Shown here: positions 1 to 8,506 of the stretch, in pieces
How the letters are laid out: the number at the start of each line of letters is the position of its first letter
Numbering within the stretch: the stretch's first letter is position 1
Origin: CAWAYH01 sp963786195
GTDB taxonomy: Bacteria > Acidobacteriota > Vicinamibacteria > Vicinamibacterales > 2-12-FULL-66-21
NCBI GenBank assembly: GCA_963786195.1
Contig: CAWAYH010000006.1
Span: 868,001-932,000 of the forward strand
Length of the DNA: 64,000 nt
Reading direction: 5' to 3'
Translations under genes and position numbers: made by a program
Notes under the pieces: model-generated
Database searches by the model: none
What the model was told of the DNA's origin: nothing
What the model saw: only the letters and a program-made list of their open reading frames with translations

Positions 1-206
1 CGTCCGTCAATCCTGACGCCCTGGAGGCCGGCGATCTCGTGTTCTTCGCGACGGAAACGCCCGGCGCGTCGCACGTCGGCATGTCGATCGGCGGCAACGA
101 ATTCGTGCACGCGCCCAGCTCGCGGGGCGAAGTGCGCGTCGAGCGACTGAGCTCGAGCTACTGGTCCTCGCGCTTCGTGGGCGCGAAGCGAATCAAAACG
201 AATTGA
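1..206 (+). CDS. NlpC/P60 family cell-wall hydrolase, C-terminal end
   Basis: The last 67 residues of a gene that starts outside the window, read from base 3 to the stop at 204-206. It has the GDLVFF strand followed by SHVGM, whose His is the second catalytic residue of NlpC/P60 cysteine peptidases, and then VHAPSS, typical of the end of this fold. The family cleaves peptide crosslinks in peptidoglycan. The catalytic Cys and any signal peptide lie upstream and cannot be seen. The stop overlaps the end of the convergent gene by 14 bases. Confidence 0.85.
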   Translation, partial: SVNPDALEAGDLVFFATETPGASHVGMSIGGNEFVHAPSSRGEVRVERLSSSYWSSRFVGAKRIKTN

Positions 207-1062
207 GCGTGGAGCTGGCGAGCTGGCAGTCGTCGATGGGCGGCGGAGCCGGTCGTCTCCGCTCGAGACCCTTCCAGCTCACGCGCGTCGTCCGCCGCTC
301 CGCAAACTGGCGGACGTGCAGGTCGGCTTCCGTGTAGAGGACCGGCTGCGTCAGCGGCTTGAGCGGTTCGACACGAACGGCGAGATCGGCCGACGGGATG
401 TCGAGCCGCTCCATGTATCGCTGCGGGAACGACGGAAAATTCCTGAACGTCGTCGCCACCACGCCGTCGTGGCGGTCGATCAGCCCGCCGAAGTCATCCT
501 GGAGAAAGTCGTACATCGCCGGGTCGGGCCCGGACGCGAGGTACGCCTTGACCATCTCGGAGACCTGCTCGTAGAACTGCGGCCCGTGCGATCGCATCGA
601 GTCGCCGCCGTCCGCGCGGACGAAGCGGCGGATGCCCGTCTCTTCGGGATCGATGTGATACAGCTCGTGCACGACGGTGTCGAGCTTCGCGATCCAGCCG
701 GGCGCGCCGGGATACAAATGCGCTTTGCGCGACCGCTCCAGCGTCTGCTCGCAGAATCGGGGAAGGACGAACGAGATGAGGTACTTGATCGGGGTGCCGC
801 CGAGGCGGACGATCGGGGACTTCGTGACGAACCACTCGGATCGTCGAGTCAGCTCACCCGTGGTGCGATCGCGCCAGAAGAAGTAGCCCGGCTCGCTTTC
901 CGGCAGCGTCAGGCAGTGGCACGTCGCAAATGCTCCCTCGGCATCCGCGCGACCGAACCGCGCAAAGACAAGCACTTCCGACAGGTCGATGAAAGACAGC
1001 AGCGGCGTCCGACGAATGACGTCCTGCATCAGGAGCGCAATGCGCTCGGTGTAGTTGATCAT
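193..1062 (-). CDS. Putative HExxH metallopeptidase-like protein
   Basis: About 289 residues if translation starts at the ATG at 1062 (MINYTERIALLMQ). A TTG-initiated extension to 1113 is possible but its residues look non-coding. The central motif HELYHIDPEE (His132, Glu133, His136) is a zincin-type zinc site, and a later conserved-looking stretch is SHGPQFYEQ. There is no signal peptide, so it is probably cytoplasmic. I do not recognise the family; HELxH also occurs in phage-type and DUF-class metallopeptidases. A good minus-strand promoter lies about 90 bases upstream, so it is probably transcribed alone. Confidence 0.6.
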   Translation of the reverse strand: MINYTERIALLMQDVIRRTPLLSFIDLSEVLVFARFGRADAEGAFATCHCLTLPESEPGYFFWRDRTTGELTRRSEWFVTKSPIVRLGGTPIKYLISFVLPRFCEQTLERSRKAHLYPGAPGWIAKLDTVVHELYHIDPEETGIRRFVRADGGDSMRSHGPQFYEQVSEMVKAYLASGPDPAMYDFLQDDFGGLIDRHDGVVATTFRNFPSFPQRYMERLDIPSADLAVRVEPLKPLTQPVLYTEADLHVRQFAERRTTRVSWKGLERRRPAPPPIDDCQLASSTLNSF

Positions 1063-1149
1063 ACTGACACACGCCAGCCGGAGGCACACGCTCGCTCCGG
1101 GCACGCGTCCCAAGATGCATCAACGGGAGCTGTGATGCTGTGTGCGACG

Positions 1150-1179
1150 ACTATAAAGACACGAGCCGCATGCTGTCAA
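1150..1179 (-). promoter_or_regulatory. Sigma-70-type promoter for the HExxH gene
   Basis: On the minus strand TTGACA (1174-1179) is followed after 18 bases by TATAGT (1150-1155). The first hexamer is a perfect -35 match and the second is one base from TATAAT. The expected start of transcription is near 1143, about 80 bases before the proposed ATG at 1062. It is one of the clearest promoters in the window. Confidence 0.6.
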
Positions 1180-1244
1180 GGTGAACAGCAGCCCAGACTT
1201 ACGGCCGAGTTGCGGATCTGTAAGAAGGTCGCGACGAGGCAGAC

Positions 1245-2087
1245 TTATGCACCGCCGGAGGCTCCGCCAGGGGGCTTCACAGGCGCGACGGGCGGCGTCA
1301 CCTGGCCCGGCAATACGGCGGGAACGCCTTCGGTGGGCGGCAGTCCGGGATCGAGCCCGGGCGGAGGCTCGGCGATCACCGGCGGCGCCGGCGCGCCGCC
1401 CATGCGCCGGTAGATCATTTCCTGGCGCCTGCGCAGCCGCGCGGTCGGATGCCCCGGATCCAGCAGGCGCGGGTTGACGATCGCCGCGGCGAGCAGCGCG
1501 GATTCGTGCTGCGACAAGCTCCGCCGCGGACTTCCCGAAATACGTCCGCGCTGCCGCCTCCGCGCCGTAGATCCCGTTGCCCCACTCGATCACGTTCAGG
1601 TACAGCTCCAGGATCCGCTGCTTGGTGAGCTCTGCTTCGAGACGACGAGCGATCAGCAGCTCGCGGACCTTGCGCGCAGGATTCTTCGATGGCGAGAGGT
1701 AGAGATTCTTGGCGAGCTGCTGCGTGATCGTGCTCGCGCCGCGCGCGAACTCCATCCGCTCGAGGTTCACTTCCATCGATTCCTTGATCTGCTTGAAGTC
1801 CACGCCCTCGTGCTGCCAGAACGCACTGTCTTCCGCCACGAGCACGGCGCTGATCAGATTTGGCGAGATCCGCGCGTACTTCACCCATCGCTGCACGCGG
1901 CGCGGCTCTTCGCTTTTCTCGATAGCCTGCTGGCGCGCAGCTCGATGAATGCAGTCGTCCTCGGATTCTCGGTGCGCAGAACCCGGACGTCAGGAAGGGT
2001 GAGGTAGATGTACGCGGCGCACGCGAACAGAGCGGCGAGGAGCGCGAGGACTGCCCGCCCCAGCATGCGCATGCCCTTGCGGCGCAT
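1245..2087 (-). CDS. mtgA: Monofunctional peptidoglycan glycosyltransferase (two apparent frameshifts)
   Basis: A membrane-anchored GT51 enzyme that polymerises lipid II into glycan strands. One N-terminal transmembrane segment (LGRAVLALLAALFACAAYIY) precedes the hallmark motifs: VAEDSAFWQHEGVDF with the catalytic Glu, RGASTITQQLAKNLYL, and RILELYLNVIEWGNGIYGAE. The gene is split by single-base shifts near 1937 and 1513; closing them gives continuous homology, ending in a Pro/Gly-rich tail. It lies 19 bases downstream of the M48 protease gene on the same strand. A TATAAT sits at 2093-2098, only five bases from the first ATG, so the internal ATG at 2072 may be used. The shifts look like sequence errors, although a real lesion is not excluded. 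Confidence 0.85.
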
Positions 2088-2106
2088 GCTCCATTATATC
2101 GGCCGC

Positions 2107-3561
2107 TTACCCTTCGACGACGACTTTGATGCGATCGCCGGAGCGCGGCTGCTGGCTCGGCTCGTAGTCGTTCATGATGGCCAGCGTAGATGGCTTGACG
2201 ATCCCGCCGGTTCGCTGCGCGATCGACTGCCAGGTGTCGGAGCCGCGGACGACGTAGATGTCGACGCGGTTGGGACGAATGGCAGCCGCTTCTGCCGGGC
2301 TCAGGCGACGGAACGATCCAATCGTGCGGTTGAACTCACGCTCGACCGACTGGTACTGACTGGACGGCGCGATGCCGGCGAGCATGTACACGTTGCGCTC
2401 GTGAACGATGTACGCCGCCTGTGCCACGGTGTTGCCGAGACCCTGCATGCTGCCCTGCCACCGGCCGACGTAAGCGTCGCTGCCGTTGATCCGCGTCCGC
2501 TCGCCATCGAGCTGACGGAAGCCGGCGCCGGCCATGCTGTTCTGCGCGATGTCTTCAATCGATCCCCGTCCGTTCTGCACGAGCTGAAGCAGGACGTAGT
2601 TCTCGCGGCTCGGCGCCTGCGCGGCGACTTGCGTCTTCGTATTCTGCACGTCCCAGCCCGCTGGAAACGTCAGGGCGAGGCGGAGGTCGGGATGCAGGAA
2701 CGCGTTGCCGCGCACGATCCCTTCGCTCGGGTTGTCGCCGTAGATCATGCCGTCGATGCGATTGAGGTACCCGGCCTCGTCCACGATCGGCTGCCGTCCG
2801 AGATTCACCGACGCCTGCTGGATGCTGGTCTGCACGTGCTCGACTCGGTCGGCGGGCGCGGGATGCGTGGAGAGCCAGTTCGGCACGCCCTTCCGGCTGC
2901 CGTTGGCCTCGTCCAGTCTGGACAGCGTCTCCAGCATGCCTGCGACCCCGGCGGGATCCCATCCCGTGCGCGCCGCGTATTCCACGCCGAGCCGGTCGGC
3001 CTGCAGCTCGTCGTCGCGTCCGTGCTTCAGGAACATGACGCTCAGCGCCGTTTCGCTCAGGCCCTGAAACGGCCGCGCCTCCGGCACGAAGATGGAGAGC
3101 AGCGTCAGCCCGACGCCGGCGCTCGTCGCCTTCGTGTACTGCTGCGCGGAGTGGCGCGCCGTGACGTGGCCGATCTCGTGCCCCAGGACGCCGGCGAGCT
3201 GCGCCTCGTTGTCGAGAAACGGCATGATGCCGCGCGTCAGGTAGATGTATCCGCCGGGCAGCGCGAACGCGTTCACCGCGGGCACGTCGACGATCGTGAA
3301 GTGCCACGGGAGGTTCGGGCGCTGCGAGGCGTGCGCGAGGCGCATGCCGACGCTCTCGACGTAACGCTGAAGATTCGGGTCGGAGTAGACGCCCATCTCG
3401 CGCCGGACTTCGGCGTCCAGCTGCTGGCCGAGCTGAATCTCCTGCGCTTCGCTCATCAGCGAGAACTCCCGCTGACCTGTCGCCGGATTCGTCGCGCACG
3501 CAGCAAGCAGCGCGATAGCGGGCATCAGCGGCAGAATGCGGCGAACGCTCGTGGTGCTCAT
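2107..3561 (-). CDS. M48 family lipoprotein metalloprotease (BepA/LoiP-like)
   Basis: Intact, 484 residues. The N-terminal signal ends in a lipobox (LLAAC, Cys22), so the protein should be lipidated and exported. The zinc motif HEIGHVTARH is at residues 128-137 and the third ligand lies in DDELQADRLG. M48 lipoproteins such as BepA and LoiP degrade misassembled envelope proteins. The last ~50 residues (YVVRGSDTWQSIAQRTGG...) look like a LysM-type module, suggesting peptidoglycan binding. It is followed 19 bases later by mtgA, so the two may form an envelope-maintenance operon. Confidence 0.88.
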   Translation of the reverse strand: MSTTSVRRILPLMPAIALLAACATNPATGQREFSLMSEAQEIQLGQQLDAEVRREMGVYSDPNLQRYVESVGMRLAHASQRPNLPWHFTIVDVPAVNAFALPGGYIYLTRGIMPFLDNEAQLAGVLGHEIGHVTARHSAQQYTKATSAGVGLTLLSIFVPEARPFQGLSETALSVMFLKHGRDDELQADRLGVEYAARTGWDPAGVAGMLETLSRLDEANGSRKGVPNWLSTHPAPADRVEHVQTSIQQASVNLGRQPIVDEAGYLNRIDGMIYGDNPSEGIVRGNAFLHPDLRLALTFPAGWDVQNTKTQVAAQAPSRENYVLLQLVQNGRGSIEDIAQNSMAGAGFRQLDGERTRINGSDAYVGRWQGSMQGLGNTVAQAAYIVHERNVYMLAGIAPSSQYQSVEREFNRTIGSFRRLSPAEAAAIRPNRVDIYVVRGSDTWQSIAQRTGGIVKPSTLAIMNDYEPSQQPRSGDRIKVVVEG

Positions 3562-3657
3562 GCGCCCCGATTGTGCAACGGATGTACCAGAGGGTCGTGC
3601 CTCTAAGTGCTTGACTGGAAAGGAGTCGCGGGAACGGCGGAGTTACCGCCAGTGTCC

Positions 3658-4812
3658 TCAGTGGGCAGCAGCGGCCTCTGCCGCGGTGACCACTTCGCCA
3701 CTCGGCGGTGCGTTGTAGCCTGACGCGCGCAGGACGCGTTCGAGCGACGTGAGGAACAGCAGCACGTTGGAGAGCGTCGAGCCGGCACCCATCAGGCCCA
3801 CGCGCCAGATGCGTCCGGCGAGCGGTCCGAGGCCGGCGCCAACTTCGATGTTGAAGTCGGCGAGTAACTGACGACGCACCGCGGCTTCGTCGACGCCGTC
3901 CGGCACGCGCACGGCGTTCAGCGTCCAGAGCCGCTCGCCTTCAGGCGGGAGCAGTGAGAGGCCCATCGCGTCGAGACCGGCGGCGAGCGCGAGGTGATTC
4001 CGTTGATGCCGGGTCCAGCGCGCCTCGAGACCTTCTTCTTCGACGATCGCCAGTGCTTCGCGCAGCGCGTACATCAACGGCGCGGACAGCGTGTGGTGAT
4101 ACTTCCGGCGCACCCAGTAGTCCTCGAGCAGCGCGAGATCGAGATAGAAGCTGCGCGATGGCACGCGCGCGGCCAGGGCACGACTGGAGAACGTCAGCGG
4201 AGCGAGACCCGATGGCGCGCCGAGACCCTTCTGCGAGCAGCTGTAGCACGCGTCCACGCCCCACTCGTGCGTCGTGAGCGGCATCCCGCCGAGCGACGTC
4301 ACGGCGTCGGCGACCGTCAGCGCGCCGGCGCCCGCGGCGAGCTTCGCGATCTCCGGAAGCGGGTTGAGTACACCGGTGGACGTTTCAGCATGGACGACGG
4401 CGACGATGTCGACGGGACTGGCCGCGAGCGCGCGCCGGACGGCGGCCGGATCGCACGCCCTGCCCCACTCGACATCCAGGCGCGAGACCGTCGCGCCGTA
4501 GCGCTCGAAGATCTGCGCGAGCCGATCGCCGAAGTAGCCGGTCACGATCGCGAGGACGCGTGTGCCCGGCGCGGTCAGATTCGCCACGGCCGCTTCCATG
4601 CCGGACGTGCCCGTGCCCGAGATCGCCAGGTTGAGCGAGCCCGGTCCCGCGCCGAAGCTCCACTCCAACCGCCGCCGCACATCGTCCAGGATCGCCATCA
4701 TGTCGGGATCGAGATGGCTGAGAACCGGCGAGCCCATCGCCTGCATGACGCGCGGCGACACCGGGCTGGGTCCGGGACCGAGGAGCAGACGTTCGGGAAT
4801 CCTGGTGGTCAT
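3658..4812 (-). CDS. Alanine-glyoxylate / serine-pyruvate aminotransferase family
   Basis: A class V PLP aminotransferase of 384 residues starting at the ATG at 4812. The Schiff-base lysine is Lys195 in SCSQKGLGAPSG, the cofactor-nitrogen Asp is Asp169 in TVADAVTSLGG, and the N-terminal LLGPGPSPVSPRV is characteristic of the AGXT group. The likely reaction is amino transfer between alanine or serine and glyoxylate. The start overlaps the stop of the upstream aldolase gene by four bases (ATGA), implying coupled translation. A longer open frame running to 5478 is an artefact of a shift in the aldolase gene. Confidence 0.88.
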   Translation of the reverse strand: MTTRIPERLLLGPGPSPVSPRVMQAMGSPVLSHLDPDMMAILDDVRRRLEWSFGAGPGSLNLAISGTGTSGMEAAVANLTAPGTRVLAIVTGYFGDRLAQIFERYGATVSRLDVEWGRACDPAAVRRALAASPVDIVAVVHAETSTGVLNPLPEIAKLAAGAGALTVADAVTSLGGMPLTTHEWGVDACYSCSQKGLGAPSGLAPLTFSSRALAARVPSRSFYLDLALLEDYWVRRKYHHTLSAPLMYALREALAIVEEEGLEARWTRHQRNHLALAAGLDAMGLSLLPPEGERLWTLNAVRVPDGVDEAAVRRQLLADFNIEVGAGLGPLAGRIWRVGLMGAGSTLSNVLLFLTSLERVLRASGYNAPPSGEVVTAAEAAAAH

Positions 4813-5697
4813 ACGGAGACTGCCTGCAGTGAAACGAGCTCCGCGCGAATCTGCGCGATGGCGTCGGGCGGCAGGGCCAGGAGCGGAGGCCGTGGTGCCC
4901 CGCCGGTGAACCCTGCCAGATCCATCGCGGCCTTCAGTCCGGGAACGCCGAAGCCGGTCGTCACGAGCCGCGCGAGCGGCGTGATGCGGCGCTGCAGATC
5001 CAGCGCGTCCGCGTGACGGCCGGCCTGGTAGTGCTCGAGGAGCCGCACGCAGAGATCGGGGATCACGCACGCGACGGCCAGGATGGCGCCTCTTGCACCG
5101 ACGCAGAATGACGGATAGACGGTCGGCGCTGAGCCGGCGATCACGGTGAACGACGTCGTCGCGGCGGCGACGTACGCCGCGACCTGCGCCGTGTCGCTGC
5201 CCTGTTTCCTTGACGCCGGCGATGTTCGGATGCTGCGCGAGGCGGCCGAGCGTCTCGGGCGTCAGGTTCACGCCCGTCACCGCCGGATAGTTGTAGAGGA
5301 GCACCGGGACCGGCGACGCGTCCGCCACCGCGGTGTAGTGACGCTCGAAGGCTTCGGGCGTCATGCGGCCCTTGTAGTACGAGGGCGTGCGCACGAGGAC
5401 GAAGTCCGCGCCGAGCGACCGCCGCCCTGCGGCTCGCCGCGATGGTGGCGGGCGTCGACTCACGGCCCGTGCCGGCAATCAGCGTGCGCTCGCGCGGGAG
5501 CCGCTCGCGGGCCGCGCCGATCACCTGGTCGGATTCGTCTTCCGTCAGCAGCGGCGCTTCGCCGTTCGATCCCAGCGCGACGACGCCGCCGACGCCCGCC
5601 TGCAGCCACCGGGCGACGTTGGATGCGATCGCGCGCGCGTCCACGTCGCCGTCGCAAACGGCGTCGCCATCGGGGGGAACATGGCGTCCAGCCTCAT
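4809..5697 (-). CDS. Dihydrodipicolinate synthase family aldolase (three apparent frameshifts)
   Basis: A class I (beta/alpha)8 aldolase of the DapA/NanA superfamily. Joined pieces give MRLDAMFPP..., GGVVALGSNGEAPLLTEDE (substrate-carboxylate loop), VLLYNYPAVTGVNL (catalytic Tyr) and NIAGVKETG (Schiff-base Lys). Single-base shifts are needed near 5655, 5425 and 5205; the last is an extra G in a GGG run. Its pairing with an AGXT-type aminotransferase suggests a keto-acid or hydroxy-amino-acid catabolic route (for example 4-hydroxy-2-oxoglutarate to glyoxylate) rather than lysine synthesis, but the substrate cannot be read from sequence. A long hairpin precedes the start. Confidence 0.82.
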
Positions 5698-6149
5698 GGA
5701 CCGGAAAGCGTACCACAGCTTCGATTATTCGAAGCTGGTACGCATGCGCGGACCGGCCTGCCTGCCGCGTTGGCATCGGCCACCGAGACCGAGTACAGCT
5801 ATGAGCCTTCCGCGGCGTTCAGCCTCCACGGACAGTCCAACTAACAGACCCTGCAACTGCTCGCTTGAACAGTCCTTGGTCGTAATACGGAAATCCGAAG
5901 CAACCGACCAAAATGTGGCTACTGTCGGTTCGATGTTAGAACCTGAGTCGTGCAATCCGACTTACATTCCTGTCGACAGGCTTGGAAGTGTCAGTGTTCA
6001 CGAACATCGCCGTGTTCAGTCCGGCAACGGCACCCTGGCAGCGAGGTTGTATGAGAACGTACGTGATCTTCTCGGTTCGACGCTGGAGGGCAAGCATGTC
6101 CTCCCTTGGCAATCGCCCATCTGCACCGCCAGAAATGTGGGTAAGAACG
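5698..6149. other. Intergenic region between divergent genes, lower GC
   Basis: About 450 bases with visibly lower GC than the flanks. Apart from the hairpin at 5708-5743, it holds a looser inverted repeat, TTGGTCG (5876-5882) with CGACCAA (5905-5911). No convincing coding sequence is seen on either strand. It should contain the promoters for the aldolase operon and for the secreted protein to the right, but I cannot place them confidently. Confidence 0.4.
5708..5743 (-). promoter_or_regulatory. Long perfect hairpin/palindrome just upstream of the aldolase gene
   Basis: Arms GCGTACC+AGCTTCGA and TCGAAGCT+GGTACGC enclose a TTAT loop, giving a 15-bp stem with one two-base bulge (AC). It ends about ten bases before the ATG at 5697. 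It could be an operator for a dimeric repressor (GntR-type regulators often control such aldolases), or an RNA structure hiding the start region. There is no T-run, so it does not look like a simple terminator. Confidence 0.5.
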
Positions 6150-6758
6150 ATGATGAAACATGCGATCGGATTCGGTTTGGTGACGATGTTCACCGCCGAG
6201 GCGGCCGCGCAGTGCCCGATGACGATTCCAGAACTGGTCAAGGCCGCTGCTTCGGATCCGATCGAAAGGTACCGCATCCGCGATATCTTCCCGATTCCCC
6301 TTGCAGAAATTGCCGCGAAAGCAGATCTGATCGTCGAAGGACACGTGCGAAAGCTCGCGACGTACTTGTCCGACGATCAGTGCATCCTATACACCGACTA
6401 CGCGGTTCTTCCGCAAGCTGTCATCGCCGGGCAGGTGCCGACGGCGAAGAGTCCAGGTCAAGCGCCAATTGTCGTTCGCATGTTTGGCGGCGAGACCAGT
6501 ATCGACGGTGTGAAAGTGATAGCTCGCGACGAACAGCTGCTGCCTTTCACGGATGGGCAGCATCTCGTCTTGTTCCTCACTCGAGTCCCAAACACTGCAA
6601 AGTACGAGGTTACTCTGGGGCTCTTTGGCGCTGTCGAAGTGTCGGGTGATCGGATGAAGCGGCTTCTTCGGGCTGAGGGGATCCCCGATGAAGTCAGTGG
6701 CCGCGAAAAAACTGCCTTCATTGAGGCAGTGAAACGGCTGAAAGAGAAGTCCCTTTGA
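6150..6758 (+). CDS. Secreted protein of unknown function
   Basis: About 202 residues from the ATG at 6150 (MMKHAIGFGLVTMF), with a signal peptide and likely cleavage after TAEAAA. An ATG at 6135 is also in frame. The mature part has short motifs resembling secreted proteins of unknown function common in Acidobacteria: an EIAAKADLIVEGHV strand, then ILYTDYAV, PIVVRMFGGE and HLVLFLTR. The alternating pattern suggests a small beta-rich fold. I do not recognise an enzymatic motif. Base composition is lower in GC than most of the window, as for the next gene. Confidence 0.65.
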   Translation: MMKHAIGFGLVTMFTAEAAAQCPMTIPELVKAAASDPIERYRIRDIFPIPLAEIAAKADLIVEGHVRKLATYLSDDQCILYTDYAVLPQAVIAGQVPTAKSPGQAPIVVRMFGGETSIDGVKVIARDEQLLPFTDGQHLVLFLTRVPNTAKYEVTLGLFGAVEVSGDRMKRLLRAEGIPDEVSGREKTAFIEAVKRLKEKSL

Positions 6759-6883
6759 CGTAGGTGAACCAAAGTGTCGATCGACGACGGTTGGATTGAT
6801 TCCCTGCCTGACACGTTTCGGCAGAATGCTTATTGGCTGGGCATGGAAGGGATGACAACAGCTTAGAGAGATCGAGGGAGATA

Positions 6884-7391
6884 ATGCGCTTCCTTACAAC
6901 CGCGGAGTGTATCGAATGGTGCCGTGCACGAGGGTTTATGGGAACCGATGCTCGTCCAAGCACGGCGAGAGCCGGGATGCACAAGATTCGGGTGGATTTC
7001 AGGCAACGATGTGACCCCAATCAGGTACTGGCTGGCACAGCGCATAGTGAGTTTTGCAGAGACCGCTGACCCTGCTTTGGCCTGGTTCACAACTACTGGA
7101 GTGTGGTCCTCGCGCGAAAACCTGCATTTGTACTATCGGTTGAGGCAAAGCTACGGTGACCTTCGTCTTCTTGACGAGGCTCCAGGTCATCTTTGCCTTG
7201 GGTACGAACGTGCGGATCTCACGACCTGGGTCTTCCTTGGGCTACTGAGTGGATGGGACATGTTCTTGCTCACATCGAATGATTACGCGCGGATTTTTCT
7301 ATCTCATGATGGTTGGGTCGAAGTGGCAAGTGAAGAGAGCGACAGGCTATCGGCTTTTGCCGCCGTCTGCTCTGAAAAACCGGCCGAGTAG
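6884..7391 (+). CDS. Hypothetical protein with SYGD...EAPGH motif (one apparent frameshift)
   Basis: The ATG at 6884 has a strong ribosome site (GAGGGAG, 6874-6880), starting MRFLTTAECIEWCRARGF. The frame must shift once between about 6960 and 6985 to reach RYWLAQRIVSF, then YYRLRQSYGDLRLLDEAPGH, GLLSGWDMFLL and FLSHDGWVEV, ending at 7391. Joined length is about 168 residues. No signal peptide or membrane segment is seen and I know of no assigned function. It lies 125 bases after the secreted-protein gene; a 30-codon GTG frame between them (6774-6866) is too weak to call. Confidence 0.6.
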
Positions 7392-7632
7392 AAGTGTCGA
7401 GCCGTCTCCGAGCAGAGCATCCGGCCATTCCGATCGACCCGCTGCCAGGAGCATGAAGCTGGCACTGACGGACACCGCGTTCACACAGGGAATCCAGCAA
7501 TGTGAATGCTTCGCATACGCCCGCCGCCGGAGATCAGAAAGACAAAGGCCGCCCCACAAGCAGGCCAGCCTCGTCTTCCCTGCGTGTGATGACTTCACCG
7601 GTCGGCCGACTGGCGGGTCGTGCCGCGAACGA

Positions 7633-7737
7633 TTAAGACGTCCACTGCCGCCAGCGGTCGATGATCTCATCGCTCTCGAGCGCGGTCGCCAGTTCGCGAA
7701 TTCGCGGTTCGAGATAGGACCGGTCGAGCGGCGTCAT
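7633..7737 (-). CDS. Small hypothetical protein (34 aa)
   Basis: Starts at the ATG at 7737, which overlaps the stop of the preceding small gene in an ATGA arrangement, and ends at TAA 7633-7635. It begins MTPLDRSYLEPRIRELAT and ends in a Trp-containing tail (IIDRWRQWTS). It is amphipathic and could form two helices. The overlap and protein-like composition are the only support. It could instead be the shifted C-terminus of the upstream frame. Confidence 0.35.
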   Translation of the reverse strand: MTPLDRSYLEPRIRELATALESDEIIDRWRQWTS

Positions 7738-7954
7738 CGCGACAGATGACGAAGGGCGCGGTGCATGCGGGCGACGCCGGTCGTGTCGATCGGTCGGGCG
7801 CGTGCCGCCGGCGGGAGGAGCTGATACAGGGCGCCGATCGAGGCCACGGCGGCCGCAGGCGTCAACATGACCGGATGCGAGGACTCCCACTCGGCAAAGC
7901 GAGCGCTTCAGCCCGCGCACGCAGCACAGTCGCCAGAGCGCTCGAACGCGTCAT
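7734..7954 (-). CDS. Small hypothetical protein (~73 aa, one apparent frameshift)
   Basis: Read from the ATG at 7954 (MTRSSALATVLRARAEAL), with one shift near 7900 into FAEWESSHPVMLTPAAAVAS and on to IDTTGVARMHRALRHLSR, stop at 7734-7736. The joined product looks like a compact helical protein. Its stop overlaps the next start by four bases, so the two may be translated together, as small paired modules (for example toxin-antitoxin) often are. No known toxin or antitoxin motif is visible. Confidence 0.35.
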
Positions 7955-8506
7955 GCCTTCCACTTGTACCAGCCCGTCGTGAAACGCGGGCTGTCAGAAC
8001 AACCCCAAGAAAAGATTCGAAGCTGTCTCATGAACCTGCTGTTCGTTCCACGGTGCGAGCGAGCATCGCGCCCGCCTCCGCGCCGAAGGCGCTACGGCGA
8101 GGTCTCGCCGGAGCATTAGCGTAGGCGGAAGCGAGCCACGCGACCGGAGCGCGCCGGCGCCCTTCGACTTCGCTCAGGGCGTGGTGAGCATAGTCGAACC
8201 ACGAAGCGGCGCGCGACCCTTCGACAGGCTCAGGGTCGCCCTGAGCGACGTCGAAGGGCGAGAGAGCGTGTGGGGGAGTCCGAGGGGCAAAGCCCCTCGG
8301 ATTGAAAGACGAAGGCCGGCCCCACCAGCAGGCCGGCCTCGTCTTCCCGTCAACTCGCGACCCGCCCTCGCCAAGGCCGACGGCGCGTCGCGCTCTCTCC
8401 ATCCCGACGATCAGGACTCAGGACTCAGGGTCGCGAGAGGCCTCGCGAAGGGCCGCTTATACGCATGCCGGAGCCCTGAGTCCAGAGTCCTGACCGATCC
8501 CCAATC
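7955..8506. repeat. Repeat-rich spacer: REP-like palindromes, hairpins and a dispersed element
   Basis: No convincing gene. At 8022-8305 there is a degenerate copy of an element seen again at 58013-58131, including GAAGCTGTCT, GCGAGCCACGCGA, GAGAGCGTGT and the hairpin CCGAGGGGC-AAA-GCCCCTCGG. Inside it, 8161-8202 and 8218-8258 are palindromic units of the CCTTCGAC...CTCAGGG type, known as dispersed REP-like repeats in many bacteria. At 8309-8347 GACGAAGGCCGGCC and GGCCGGCCTCGTC form a strong hairpin; a degenerate relative lies at 7540-7580. At 8411-8430 and 8471-8490 20-base arms pair at 19 positions. This is probably a graveyard of small mobile or structural repeats. Confidence 0.6.

Noticed and set aside
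2008..3606. Long open frame on the strand opposite the M48 protease gene
   Set aside because: It is antisense to a gene with clear zinc-site motifs and its translation is rich in Arg and Ala without recognisable features, as expected from high-GC codon bias.
3658..5478. Apparent 606-residue aldolase-aminotransferase fusion
   Set aside because: The join uses the wrong frame through the end of the aldolase; the true aldolase frame reaches a stop that overlaps the aminotransferase ATG.
6774..6866. Thirty-codon GTG frame between the two unknown genes
   Set aside because: No ribosome site and no recognisable sequence; too short to support.
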